A DNA stretch of 64,000 nt from Argopecten irradians (lineage: Eukaryota; Mollusca; Bivalvia; Pectinida; Pectinidae), in contig NC_091134.1 in NCBI RefSeq assembly GCF_041381155.1, positions 53,641,944-53,705,943 on the forward strand. The letters run 5' to 3'. Every line of letters starts with the position of its first letter. Position 1 is the stretch's first letter. Below, piece by piece: positions 12,301-22,405 of the stretch. Under the pieces are notes generated by a model. It searched no databases and was not told where the DNA came from. It saw nothing but the letters and a program-made list of their open reading frames with translations. Made by a program: the position numbers and the translations under genes.

Positions 12301-15300
12301 AATGAACATTACAAATGAATCTCTTCACTAGTTTTGTTTTCTAGATGTGGGCAGTGGGTGAGGAATTTCTTATATGAAATTTCTGAGATTCATTTGTAAC
12401 TAAATTAATGAGAATGCTTTGATTTTATAAATAAAATATTGAAATTGAAATGAGTTCTCTTGTTTATGTGCTAACAGTATGTGAATGAAGAGTATGTTTA
12501 GAATTTAATTGCAACTCAGAAGTGTGATGTTATAGAATGTAAAAATTGACATTAATTGCACTTAATACAGATACTGTACTAAACATTGTTAAGATTAAGA
12601 AATTATGATTAGTAGATCAGATAAATACTTGTCTTTGTCTTTTTTCCTGCTATTTTTAATGTTTAATATTGTGTGATGTAGCTGTGTATAAGTACACTGG
12701 AATAATCTATTGTTTGTTTTTTCTGATTTTGACTTCTGCTAATTTTCTTTAGAAGTATTTGCCAGCAGACATAGTGGCTACTATGTACTTTCTCTTTATG
12801 AACACCTTTAGCAAGCTTTGTGCCTTCAATGCAGACTGACAATATGGAATCAGTTGTACCTCTGAAATAGCTTTAAATCCTCTATTTTTAGGTCATCTGA
12901 CCGAAGGTCAGGATGACCTATTGTCATGTCTTTTGTCCGTCGTCGTGCGCCGTCCTCCGTCCGCCGTGGGCCGTGCGTCGTGCGTAAGACTATTTATGCA
13001 AAAGCCTACTCCTCCTTCATCCTTCGATGGATTTCATCCATATTTGGTTTGAAACATCGTTGGGGAAGGACAATCATATTTTATATAAATGAACCTGGTC
13101 CGACCCCTAGGGGCTGAGGGGTGGGGCCCCAAAAGGACAAAATTTCTTATTTTAAGCTTTAAAATCCTACTCCTCCTTCATCCTTGTGTTGATTTCATTC
13201 ATATTTGGTGTGAAACTTTATTAGGGAAGGACCATCATATTTTATATAAATGAGCCTGGTCTGACCCCTAGGGGCTGAGGGGTGGGGCCCCAAAAGGGCA
13301 AATTTTCTTAATTTTAGCTTTAAAATCCTACTCCTCCTTCATCCTTGGATGGATTTCATCCATATTTGGTGTGAAACATTATTAGGGAAGGACAATCATA
13401 TGTTTTATAAGTGAGCTTAGTCCGACCCCTAGGGGCTGAGGGGTGGGGCCCCAAAGGGCAAATTTTCTTATTTTAGCTTTAAAATCCTACTCCTCCTTCA
13501 TCCTTGGATGGATTTCATCCATATTTGGTGTGAAACATCAATGGGGAAGGACAATCATATTTTATATATATGAGCCTGGTCCGACCCCTAGGGGCTGAGG
13601 GGTGGGGCCCCAAAGGGCAAATTTTCTTATTTTAGCTTTAAAATCCTACTCCTCCTTCATCCTTGGATGGATTTCATCCATATTTGGTGTGAAACATCAT
13701 TGGGGAAGGACAATCATATTCTACATAAATGAGATAGGTCAGAACCCTAGGGGCTGAGAAGTGGGGCCCCAAAAGGGCAAATTTTCTAAATTTTAGCTTT
13801 AAAATCCTACTCCTCCTTCATCCTTAGATGGATTTCATCCATATTTGGTGTGAAATATCATTGGGGAAGGACAATCATATGTTATATAAATGAGCCTGGT
13901 CAGACCCCTAGGGGCTGAAGGGTGGGGCCCCAAAAGGGCAAATTTTCTTAATTTTAGCTTTAAAATCCTACTCCTCCTTCATCCTTGGATGAATTTCATC
14001 CATATTTGGTGTGAAACATCATTGGGAAAGGACAATCATATTTTATATAAATGAGTATGGTCCGACCCCTAGGGGCTGAGGGGTGGGGCCCCAAAAGGCC
14101 AAATTTTCTTAATTTGAGCTGGCCCACGTCCTGTTTTCAGGTTTCGGTCTCCGATCTCAATAAAAATTGGTCTATAGAGGTTTTAATTGATGCCGAACAA
14201 CATGCAAACATTTTCGTAAAGATTTTGGTATTCCAAGATGGCCACTGGCCCACTTCCTGTTTTAAGGTTCAGTTTACGATCTCAGTGAAAATTGGGGTTT
14301 TGATTGATTCAGAAGGGGGAAATTTAGGTGAGGACAATCATATTTTATAAAGGACGGAGCCAAGATCCATGAGGATAGTACGGCGGAGGAGCTTTGCTGA
14401 AATTTGGCTTTAAAATCTGACTCCTCCTTATATTAATCCTTAAATGGGTTACAACCATATATGGATGAAGGGCTACCAAGTTTGTTCAACAAATGACATT
14501 TACCTTTTTCAGAAACTTACATGTTCCTTGTATTGTTTATATTAATCGTTAACCAATACTTTATACTGTGACTTTGTTATTTTGTGCCATGAGTCAGATG
14601 ACCGTTAAGGCCCATGGGCCTCTTGTTTTTAAAAGCTTAAGTTCTATAAAGCTTCTATACAATTTGATTTACATTTGATAACTTAATTATTGTGATTTCT
14701 ACAGGCTTACATTTAATGAAGCTGATCATCTGAATGATTTACACATGTAATGAATTATTGATTGTTGTTTCTACTGTAAACCATTTTATTTCTGGTAGGT
14801 ACATATTTTCGTGTAATTCCACCAAAGAACCAAAGAATATGAATTACGCAAATAATTATATAAACGTATGAATGCATAATATTGTTTAGTAAGAGCCTTG
14901 CAAATTTATATATTCCTGAATATGTAAATAATGAAATATTGTATACACAGAAATAAAGTGGTTTACTGTAGTGAGTAGTTACATTGTAATATTGAATGTC
15001 TTATTTTATATGACACTGGGAAATGGCATGGCACTCCACATCATATGGCCATGGTCACACAAACATGTATCTCTTCTACATATATATCTACACTATTCTT
15101 TATCTTAGAGGCTATGGGAGCACCTGTACCTAAATCAACTCATCTTTATAGTCGAAGATCATTAATTGTAAAAATCTATTTTTCACTTGTATCTCTTTGT
15201 TACTGAATAGAGTGTAAAGAGATTGATTCCATAAGACAGATTGAAAAAAAAAATAACAAAAAAAACCAACTTATACCAGTTAGTGTATCTTCCTGTTTGG

Positions 15301-15452
15301 TAAGTGCTGTTATGAATTAATGTCAGTTTGATTCATCATTTAATATAAGTTAATTAACCTATAAAGAAATGTGATACCTTTTTTCTTGCATCACATGTGT
15401 TTGTGTTTTCCAGGTGAAACCAGATGAAGAGCAGCAGCAAGTTCAGGAGTAA
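263..15452 (+). CDS. SH3BGR: SH3BGR/SH3BGRL-like thioredoxin-fold protein with alternative C-terminal tails (gene span, spliced)
   Basis: Exons 263-307, 1793-1978 and 2344-2439 join in frame into a 109-residue core that begins MVLRLFYTS and contains the conserved PLPPQIFN proline motif followed by a DYEDF segment. This matches the SH3BGR/SH3BGRL family, small glutaredoxin-like proteins that lack the redox CXXC and bind SH3 or EVH1 partners. A short acidic exon (3147-3173) follows. Tail exons then lie at 6516-6824 (Glu-rich, stop), 9229-9594 plus 10077-10091 (Asp/Lys-rich), 11302-11775 (Pro heptads then Arg/Glu-rich, stop) and 15414-15452 (Gln-rich, stop). Every junction is phase 0, so any combination stays in frame. 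Vertebrate SH3BGR also has a Glu-rich tail; the Pro and Arg tails seem particular to this lineage. Which combinations are expressed is inference. The core assignment is firm. Confidence 0.9.
1303..1515 (+). mobile_element. tRNA-derived SINE, full length
   Basis: The head is tRNA-like: an A box in GGTGGCCGAGTGGTTAAG near 1311 and a degenerate B box (AGTTCAAATCCC) near 1373. A central segment (CCAGGTACTGAC, then CCGGGTACTCCGG) and an A-rich tail with AATAGGACAGCAAACTAAAA follow. The same element occurs at 46825-47038 (plus) and on the minus strand at 23813-23997 and 26351-26411. It lies in intron 1 of the SH3BGR-like gene. The tRNA-like part is a SINE head, not a functional tRNA. Confidence 0.8.
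1793..1978 (+). CDS. SH3BGR: SH3BGR-like coding exon 2
   Basis: Sixty-two codons between acceptor TTTTTTCAG and donor GTAAGC. It encodes the central alpha/beta part of the fold: an EHIKQVL helix, the DMIDICAPENEEEKKFM segment, and at its end PLPPQIFNDDTYCG, the family's conserved proline-rich SH3-binding motif. Confidence 0.92.
2344..2439 (+). CDS. SH3BGR: SH3BGR-like coding exon 3
   Basis: Thirty-two codons after acceptor ATTACAG, ending at donor GTAAGG. It begins DYEDFQDAIEEN, matching the DYDAFFEARENN helix that closes the vertebrate SH3BGRL fold. It ends the conserved 109-residue core; everything after it is tail. Confidence 0.9.
3147..3173 (+). CDS. SH3BGR: SH3BGR-like acidic mini-exon 4
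   Basis: Nine codons (DDEEEKKDE) between acceptor CATCAG and donor GTAAAA, phase 0 on both sides. Its composition and frame fit a linker between the fold and the charged tails. It is short, so support rests on the splice sites, the phase and the acidic composition. Confidence 0.65.
4147..4167 (+). CDS. Candidate 21-nt microexon of the SH3BGR-like gene
   Basis: Seven phase-0 codons (VADQIVL) between GAGACAG and donor GTAAGA. The splice sites look acceptable, but the peptide is hydrophobic, unlike the neighbouring acidic exons, and such a pattern can arise by chance. Only RNA data could settle it. Confidence 0.18.
4402..4422 (+). CDS. Candidate 21-nt microexon of the SH3BGR-like gene
   Basis: Seven phase-0 codons (KIAKEGK) between ATATAG and donor GTATCA. 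The charged peptide suits the tail region and the size keeps the frame. The polypyrimidine tract is weak, so this remains a guess. Confidence 0.25.
6516..6824 (+). CDS. SH3BGR: SH3BGR-like alternative terminal exon A (Glu-rich tail)
   Basis: Acceptor GTTATAG, then 102 phase-0 codons and TAG at 6822-6824. The tail is low-complexity and acidic, with repeated short blocks such as EGSEVKAE and DDSEVKAEE, and ends AKPAEEEVT. It is the counterpart of the Glu-rich C-terminus that names the family. A weak donor (GAG followed by GTGACA near 6815) would let transcripts skip the stop and go on to the later tails; this is inference. The following 2.4 kb up to 9228 is non-coding and would be 3' UTR in this isoform, with an AATAAA near 8706. 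Confidence 0.85.
   Translation, partial: EKTPLIEDVAKQEAEEKEDGDKQEETDGEKPAETTEEGSETKTDDSSEDKAKEGSEVKAEGDTDVKAEDDSEVKAEEGSEAKDETVAGETSEEAKPAEEEVT
6825..9228. other. 3' UTR of tail A and intron
   Basis: AT-rich, no coding frame supported on either strand. Several AATAAA-like signals occur, the clearest near 8706. No repeat family was recognised. Confidence 0.45.
9229..9594 (+). CDS. SH3BGR: SH3BGR-like Asp/Lys-rich tail exon B
   Basis: Acceptor AATTCAG, then 122 phase-0 codons starting EKVDEQETDKTGED and rich in DDK, SEDK and EDKS blocks; donor GTATTT at 9595. It encodes a strongly charged, probably disordered segment. If the donor is ignored the frame runs on for 27 codons (VFTHACSVYDAL...) to TAG at 9676-9678, giving a different, less charged end. 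The codon mix is much less repetitive than the peptide, arguing for real coding sequence. The antisense frames here are shadows of the Asp/Lys codons. Confidence 0.82.
10077..10091 (+). CDS. SH3BGR: SH3BGR-like 15-nt mini-exon
   Basis: Five phase-0 codons (EPEEK) between acceptor CACTTTAG and a consensus donor GTAAGT. The composition and phase fit its position between the Asp/Lys-rich and Pro-rich tails. Confidence 0.5.
11302..11775 (+). CDS. SH3BGR: SH3BGR-like alternative terminal exon C (Pro heptads, Arg/Glu-rich end)
   Basis: Acceptor AAATAAAAG, 157 phase-0 codons, TAG at 11773-11775. The exon has two parts. The first is a run of ten EPTPPPK heptads (the third is shortened to six residues). 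After a VVDWEPEDN linker comes a very basic/acidic segment with three Arg clusters (EARRRRRAAERAAK, SERRRRRREER, ERRRRRRRGYDD). The heptads use different codons from copy to copy although the peptide is nearly constant. PXXP-rich repeats suggest SH3-partner or structural binding, which is inference. A 3' UTR with AATAAA at 12430 follows. Confidence 0.85.
   Translation, partial: VQKEATPEPAKEPTPPPKEPTPPPKEPTPPKEPTPPPKEPTPPPKEPTPPPKEPTPPPKEPTPPPKEPTPPPKEPTPPPKQPSPEPVVDWEPEDNSLEARRRRRAAERAAKAAAAGEEAEEDPSERRRRRREERDTEDTSGESAAERRRRRRRGYDD
12430..12435 (+). terminator. Polyadenylation signal for tail C
   Basis: AATAAA, within ATAAATAAAATATT, about 655 nt after the exon C stop and just ahead of the element at 12891. 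It is a plausible 3' end for the Pro/Arg-tail isoform. Confidence 0.5.
12891..14627 (+). mobile_element. Non-autonomous element, GGTCATCTGACC ends, tandem-repeat core (copy 1)
   Basis: The left end is GGTCATCTGACC-GAA-GGTCAGGATGACC, an imperfect hairpin, followed by a CpG-rich CGTCGTGCGCCGTC stretch. The right end contains GTCAGATGACCGTTAA and the palindrome GGCCCATGGGCC, then TCTTGTT. The inner part is seven tandem units of about 160 bp. The copy at 36078-38300 has the same ends in reverse orientation but a different core. No transposase is encoded. The superfamily is uncertain. Confidence 0.75.
13002..14110 (+). repeat. About 160-bp tandem repeat, seven units, inside copy 1
   Basis: Units begin near 13002, 13161, 13322, 13481, 13640, 13801 and 13962. 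Each carries CTACTCCTCCTTCATCCTT, GATTTCATCCATATTTGG and CCTAGGGGCTGAGGGG followed by GGGGCCCCAAA. Units differ by a few per cent, so the array is not brand new. Confidence 0.85.
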
Positions 15453-15460
15453 ATATATTG
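15414..15460 (+). CDS. SH3BGR: SH3BGR-like short terminal coding exon D (Gln-rich end)
   Basis: Acceptor TTTTCCAG, then 12 codons (VKPDEEQQQVQE), TAA at 15450-15452, and after eight more nucleotides a consensus donor GTAAGT at 15461. The stop is under 50 nt from the junction, so nonsense-mediated decay would not be expected. The 3' UTR continues in an exon starting near 16625. The stop-plus-donor end of this exon is the seed of the adjoining 31-bp array. Confidence 0.72.
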
Positions 15461-16085
15461 GTAAGTATTTAAAACAGGAGTAAATATATTGGTTAGTGTT
15501 TAAAACAGGAGTAAATATATTGGTAAGTGTTTAAAACAGGAGTAAATATATTGGTAAGTGTTTAAACAGGATTAAATATATTGGTAAATCTTTAAAACAG
15601 ATGTAAATATATTGGTAAATCTTTAAAACAGAAAAAAAGGAGTAAATATATTGGTAAGTGTTTAAAACAAGAGTAAATATATATTGGTAAGTGTTGAAAA
15701 CAGGAGTAAATATATTGGTAAGTGTTGAAAACAGGAGTAAATATATTGGTGAGTGTTGAAAACAGGAGTAAATATATTGGTAAATGTTTAATATAGGAGT
15801 AACTATATTGGTAAGTGTTTAAAATTGGTAAATGTTTAAAACAGGAGTAAATATATTGGTAAATGTTTAAAATGGAATAAATATATTGGTTAGTGTTTAA
15901 AACAGAAAGCAGGAGTAAATATATTGGTAAATGTTTAAAACAGAAAACAGGAGTAAATAAATTGGTAAGTGTTTAAAATAGGAGTTATTTGAGGAAATAT
16001 ATTGGTAAATGATCAAAACAGGAGTAACTTTATTGGTAAATGTTCAGAACAGGAGTAACTATACTGGTAAATGTTCAAACCAGAG
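15444..16085 (+). repeat. 31-bp minisatellite seeded from the exon D stop codon and donor site
   Basis: About 19 degenerate copies of CAGGAGTAAATATATTG-GTAAGTGTTTAAAA, unit about 31 bp. The first copy is the exon D end itself (CAG GAG TAA ATATATTG followed by GTAAGT). Most copies keep an AG, an in-frame TAA and a GTAAGT, GTTAGT or GTAAAT. Later copies carry small insertions (for example AGAAAAAAA) and substitutions. Confidence 0.9.
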
Positions 16086-16624
16086 TACTGCAGATCAAAA
16101 CTGTGTATTATCCTTTCATATTCATCAGCAGGAAAACAAAAACTTGCCTTTGTAAATGAAGTCTTGTTTAGCTGAAAATCTATTGCCATCCCCATGACAT
16201 TACATTTACCCTACTCCTTTTGATGAATCAGAGTTCCTTCCCCTTGCTTTACTCTCTCATTACAGTACACGTATTTAATGTTATTAAAATCAGGTGATAC
16301 CCAGAAAGAACAGGTGCAGATAAGGACTAAAAAAACCATCATATGTAGTCTAACTACTCTGGTGATGATCGTTGGTAGTGAGGGCAATATCGGCAACAAT
16401 GTAAAATGGAATTTATTGTAAAATGTAATCACTTGTTCAATACACTCTCTATTAAATATTATGTCAGATCTGCTATTTAAGTCCCTGTCTGTCATGCCAA
16501 GAGCTCATTATACCTGGCTAATCATCAGTCAGCGTATTATATATAGCTTTATAACTTGATAGAAGAAGACAGCTATGTTATAACCTTGACAGAATAGTCT
16601 GACCTTTTCATCTTGTTATTACAG

Positions 16625-17595
16625 AAGTGTATGGCCAGCAGTTCCCTTCGCCCTTCCAAGTCTCCATGTTGCGCATCCCTGCCAGTGGACACAGATCCCA
16701 AAGTCTTGGAAAAATAGCCAACAGGAAAACACTGGAAATATTAGTATTATAGAGAGTAAACCAGGCACTGCTGTGTGGTCTCGAGCAATGTTTAACTGTT
16801 AGGCGATTTCGCAGTTTTTTTTTACACATTTTTAGCAATGTTTGATAAGCTATACTATAAGGGTACTGCTTTCTTTAAAAATAATATTGATAGAGAAGAT
16901 GGAAAGGGATCGTTTAAAGGCTGCATTATACCATGCTAATACTTGTGTTCAGAAGAGGAAATATCTTTTGCATTATCTTTGCCTAGCTATAACAAGTTTC
17001 ACAGTATCAATTGCTGATTTGTGTTTCTTGTTGACCTAACCACTTTTAAACCTTTAGATTATATATATATATATATTTGAAAACAACAAGTTAAGATTTT
17101 GTGTATTTCTTTATTTTATGTTTACATCATGCTACATGTGATTGGTACTGTAAAAGAGATTAGCCATATATGGATGATTCACATGGATTGTTTGTTGAGT
17201 GTATTTTGATATAAGAGGCTTTCTGATGGGTTGAAATGGTCATTTTGAAATGAAAAAGAACAATATTACAAATGAGAGTTAATACTAATAATGTAGCCTG
17301 AAGTTACTTATAGATGTATGTATTTGCTCAAAATAGTTTTGCTCTTCATCTTGACTCTTAATTTGCCAAAGTGTGTATAGTGTCATTTTATTTGATATTC
17401 CCAACAACTGGTGCTCTTGATTTATAGTTTCTTTTTCAATGATTTTTTTTTAAAATTATTATGAAGAAAAAAACTTTGAAGTGTTTTAAGATGTCATTTG
17501 TAGTTTTGGTATAAAGTGACATGTGAATTTAGTACATGTCTAAATAAGGATATAATAAACGCCAATGACCACATAACATGTATACAAAATAAAAC
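16625..17595 (+). other. Putative 3' UTR exon of the SH3BGR-like gene
   Basis: Acceptor TTGTTATTACAG precedes AAGTGTATGGCCAGCAG. There is no sustained coding frame. An AATAAA lies near 17589 (CAAAATAAAACC). It would pair with the donor at 15461. The exon end is estimated. Confidence 0.45.
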
Positions 17596-20500
17596 CACCA
17601 TCCAAACTAATTATACTTAATTATCTCCCTTGAAAGAACTCTCCTACCATGCATAAATAGTATTCCTTTTGCAATATTTAATTTGTACTTTTGTTTTTGA
17701 ATGTTTGACCTGTCTAAGAATAGTACATAATATGATATGTACCTGTGAACTGCTTTATGTAATATCTCATGACATGAACCTATTTTATTTATTTTTGAAT
17801 TGTTTTGTTTACCTGTGTAACCTAAGGTCTGTTGATTCTCTTCATTCCATATATTATTTCAATGATGTAACATATTTCTGGAGTTAGAAATGAATTACAA
17901 GCATTGTAGCTAGATTAGAATTATATAATCTCATTGATATTTGTATGATAAAGTTTTGATTTATTATGGTTTTTTCTATTTTAGTGTTCTGTAGTGCTTA
18001 TGCCATGTTCTGCCTTTTTCTCTGATAATAGCAAATGCACGGTCCGAAGTATATTGTGTGAAAATATTACACAACATGTAATTTATTTTCACAATTGTAA
18101 AGCTTCAATTCCAGTGCAGTTGATTGAGAAAATATATATAAACAAATTACATGTAGGAATGATTATTATATAGCTTGCCAGATCCATTTCATAAAATTTT
18201 AATGTGATGTACATGAATATAAATTTTAATCAGTTATGAATATGTATCAAGTAGAATATGTAGTAAGTGATAATATAAATATCATGAATATGCATAAAAC
18301 AATAATATGAATATCATGAATTTGTAATTTTCTCCTTAAATGGTTGGACAAAACAACACTTGATCAGGTAGTCTAATTATATACTAGTCATGTATAGTTT
18401 TAATAGAAACAGTCTGCCACATTTCGGCTTGGTCAGTTATCATATTAACCTCGGTATTATCACCCTATAATTGACTGTACATCCATGCAAACTTAATCTG
18501 CACCAATAATAATGTTTTATTTACATACTCATAAGCAGGATTCGCATATCAGTAGCTGCTGCCATAATCAACTGAAATCAAAGTCACCTTGTCATATCTT
18601 TTGCTTTTCCTGCAATACTGAAAAGAGCAAGCACTTGTCATCAATCAAAATTCAATTTTTGTAGAGAGTTAACTCCCTTCATACAGAGTATGTATTGGTA
18701 TTTTTTGTTTTGATCAGAAGTAGGCAACAATGCTCTTCTGAAGTCATGAGATAATTTTCAGACACAAGATCATATTATTCTAGCGAGATCAGTGATAAAA
18801 GGAGCATTAATTTCATAGGCTGTTTAGTTTTGAATTCTGTATTTTGTCGATAGTTTACCCTCAGCCCATTGTAAGGTAAATCAATATCAGTGCAATATTC
18901 TTTCTTACTCATTATCTGTCACTGTGTAATGCAGCATACTGGCAACCACTCAACCCAATCCAGGAAAGACAAAATAATTCTAGATGCCAATAGTCTTATA
19001 ATGGATGAATTTATCTCCATGAAAATGTTAACATTAAAAATCTGTTTTCCTGATTTTAATTAGAACAAACAAATGGATTCCTTCTGGTCTTCAATGTTAT
19101 GAAAGGAAAACATTTAGCAAAGAGAGAAGGCTTGTAAGGTAGTATATAGCTCCATTTCTTTGTTTTGCCCACCTATCAGTTGTGAAATATACCCGATATT
19201 TTATTACTATAGATCCACTCGGTCGGGATGTAGTGTTGGAGAACGAGTTTAGATAGGCTTACTCAGGTCATGCATACATTAGGTGCTATTTTCGGTATGA
19301 TGTTTGCAATGGCTTAATTATCACTACATTGGAGTTTTATTTTGTCAGTGAGCAAAACTATTGTTCTTTTTACCAAACCTTGTATGACCAAGGATAGGGC
19401 AGTGAAACCTACAAACAAAACCTACCAGATTTTGTCTCAAGTCATTTATACATTATCAAGCACTATATCAGAAGCAAGTACTTAAAGAATTATGTACATA
19501 GAATTGTTTGTATATGTGATATTACATCATATAAAATTAAGAACCAGTAGATACATAACCATTAACGTGATACTTGTAACATGTTATAATGCGGGTTTGT
19601 TTTGAGATTTGAGAAAATCTACGAAAGATAAAGTCTATGTATCTGTAGTAATCTACCATCACTAGTGCTATGTTTAAGTGTTGAAAGTTAATGTTTCCTT
19701 ATAAACTTACAAATGTTTATTGTTTATAAAGTTTTAATTGATCTTAGTTTCGAGAGTGTCAACTTTGAAGAAATATGTTGGAAGCGAGACAATCTTTACT
19801 GATATAACATTCCAGAGAGGAATTGATTTTACTGTCATCTGTACCATTGACATAGTCCCATACCATCTTTTATAGGTGGACCAAATATACTGTCTCGGAT
19901 AACTGGTATTTTACACTTCTGACCAAATTAAACCCACAACAGTTAACCATCAATAACAATATTGTTAAAAATTTAGAGAGAACAAAATGATGCTCAAACA
20001 ATAACAGTGTTGATAAATATACTTTAATCTGACTTTCATAACAAAATTACATATTCCCCCCTTAAATTTACTTGATGGCCATCACGTTTCGTGGTTACGA
20101 TATGATATTGGAATTCAGGGTTAATGGAGTGGGATATTGTTAATGCTGTCTCTTCGTCTGCTTGCTTAGTTTTCTACCCTCTAGTGTGGAAGTCCGTTAG
20201 TGATGAGAGAATGGCTTGCTAGGTCATGGGTTCGGATTTATCGGTAAAAATTGGAATCATTTTTCATTTCAGTTTCCAGCAATGTTAGTATGATATTACA
20301 ACCTGGCTGAATACTTATAAACCAAATTGCTAACACACAAAGAATGCTATTTCATTTCATATAGATGTAGCAGCTCACCCATCTTGATAAGCTTTGGGAC
20401 ATTGTGCTTACAAACTGAAATGAAAATGTTCTAGTCTTTAGATATATTTCTCCAAGACTTTGATTTGAGTTGGTTTTTCCCCCAAAGTCACAATGACAGT

Positions 20501-21050
20501 TTATGTATTATTTTATCGAATTGAAACATGCCAACCAGTGTGTATTGTATTAATTAAACAATGTACCAAATATCTTTTGTCTTCTGTTGTATTTTTTTGA
20601 AAAGTTACAGTTTAGGAATATTGATACAGTAGTGAAATTTTGGAATTCAGATGCCAGTTCTAGAATGCTGATGACAGGTTTAAAATTAGTACTAATCTGG
20701 TCCTATAAATCAGAAGTCTGTCCTAGAATTGAGACAACTGTTTTAGAAATCAAACACTGGTCCTATAATTCAGTTATAAAATTTAACAAAAGGCATACCG
20801 GTAACAAATGGCATACCGGTAATGAAGGATACGGGTATTTGACCTCTAGGGCATTGAAAAAAGGTCAAGGTCATTTCAACAAAATTTGAGCAAGACACAG
20901 ACCTTGTAGAGGATGACCATGACCTTCCTATAAGACTTTGGTAGTCAAATGATATGAGCAAGTGACATGAATTGTAGTTATAGAGTGTTAAACATGTTTC
21001 GTCCTCTGTCCATCTCATCAAAAAAGCATTGCACCACATTTACAAATAAA
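17596..21050. other. Intergenic region between two convergent genes
   Basis: AT-rich sequence without supported genes on either strand. Only small tandem duplications were seen, such as two GGCATACCGGTAA copies near 20791-20822. Frames present are short and lack splice context or recognisable motifs. Confidence 0.5.
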
Positions 21051-21078
21051 AACAGTTCAATTTGTACTAATAAGGATT

Positions 21079-21084
21079 TTTATT
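21079..21084 (-). terminator. Polyadenylation signal of DHX33
   Basis: AATAAA on the minus strand, followed (toward lower coordinates) by a T/GT-rich stretch such as TTTTTATTTGTAAATGTGGTG. This would give a 3' UTR of about 1.85 kb containing the 47-bp repeat, the foldback and the hairpin. Confidence 0.45.
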
Positions 21085-21159
21085 ATAATTTCAAAATTTC
21101 ATAAGTTGTCAAAAAATATATAACAACCAATTGACAATCATTTGAAACTTAACTGTAAA

Positions 21160-21330
21160 GGTAACTTTCAACAGTAATACATACTCTCACATACAAATTA
21201 ATTAAAGGTAACTTTCAACAGTCATACATACTCTCACATACAAATTAATTAAAGGTAACTTTCAACAGTCATACATACTCTCACATACAAATTAATTAAA
21301 GGTAACTTTCAACAGTAATACATACTGCTA
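21160..21330. repeat. 47-bp tandem repeat, about 3.6 copies
   Basis: Units start at 21160, 21207, 21254 and 21301 with GGTAACTTTCAACAGT and contain CATACTCTCACATACAAATT. Copies are almost identical. It lies in the predicted DHX33 3' UTR. Confidence 0.9.
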
Positions 21331-21555
21331 CACACTGATTAATTTCCATCTCTCTTTAAAGTTATTTAAAATATCTTTAGTACAAACTCATGTAGTTTTG
21401 TATCTTAGACAGATTCATACAATATTGTAGATGATGAAAATTTCACTTATAGGCACATCAAAATCCTAATTTACCTGTAATATCATAAAAAAAACATTTC
21501 TTACATTCAATTCATAAAATGTCATTTTCTTGTACAATGTGTAATATTTTTTTGG

Positions 21556-22146
21556 AAAGGACTAGATATGATAATGGCTCTTTTTGGCCCCTAAATCTAC
21601 CAAATTTTAAATTAAGTATTTGGAAATTAAGTTGCCGCGTTTGAAATATTTAATACACCCCTGATAAAAACTTAATTATGTTTTTGTTGACAGAAAGTAT
21701 GCTTTTGCTATATAACCATGGTAACTTTGCATAAATTATGCAGATTTGAAAATTTTGTCAATTTTGGCATATATTTTGATAGTTTTTCTTTTAAAAGCAG
21801 TAGAGCGCATTCTAGAACAAACTTTATATTTTAAGAGAATTAGCAGACTCGAAAAATACATCATTTTGAGAAATATAAAGTTTGTTCTAGAATGCGCTCT
21901 ATGTTAACTAGATGAAAAACTGCATAAAAAATGCCAATTTTGATGAAATTTTCACATTTTGCATAATTTATGCATAATAAAATGGTTGCCATGGCAACTA
22001 GAACTGCTATATTACCTTATAGCACTATGAAATATGTCCGGTATGTAGTTAATATTTGAAATGCAAGAATAACATCTTAAAATAACAGACTTTGAAAAAT
22101 AGCGGATTTGGGGGCCATAGCTGACCCTTACCATATCTAGTCCTTT
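21556..22146. mobile_element. Foldback (long inverted-repeat) element
   Basis: The outer arms share AAAGGACTAGATATG at the left (21556) and, as reverse complement, at the right (to 22146). Imperfect pairing continues inward through GGCCCC/GGGGGCC, CCATGGTAAC/GTTGCCATGG and GCATAAATTATGC-like blocks. It ends in a perfect 29-bp inner pair (21802-21830 with 21872-21900) around a 41-nt loop. There is no coding capacity and no clear target duplication. It would form a long RNA hairpin in the DHX33 3' UTR. Confidence 0.8.
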
Positions 22147-22326
22147 GTGGATTGAATCTCTAAAGCATCAGCGGTTCATATATGACTTTGTGACTTAGCA
22201 CTTTGACAAATCTGATGTTTCCTGATGAGTTTATTGTACATATAGAAAACTAGAAATGTCTGTAAAACACGAATGCCCTCACCTCCAAAAACAACAGGAT
22301 AAGAAGAGATACAGGTACATACCAAT

Positions 22327-22405
22327 CATCGTCGGAAACCCACGAGTCATCGCTCTATGTTTGTGTCACAAAGGTAGAGCGGTGACTCGTGGGTTTCCGA
22401 CGATG
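22327..22405. repeat. 31-bp-stem hairpin (miRNA-precursor-like palindrome)
   Basis: Arms 22327-22357 and 22375-22405 are complementary along 31 bp with one G-U pair (CATCGTCGGAAACCCACGAG begins the left arm). The 17-nt spacer itself contains TTTGTG-T-CACAAA. CATACCAAT flanks both sides, which may be a target duplication. Confidence 0.85.
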
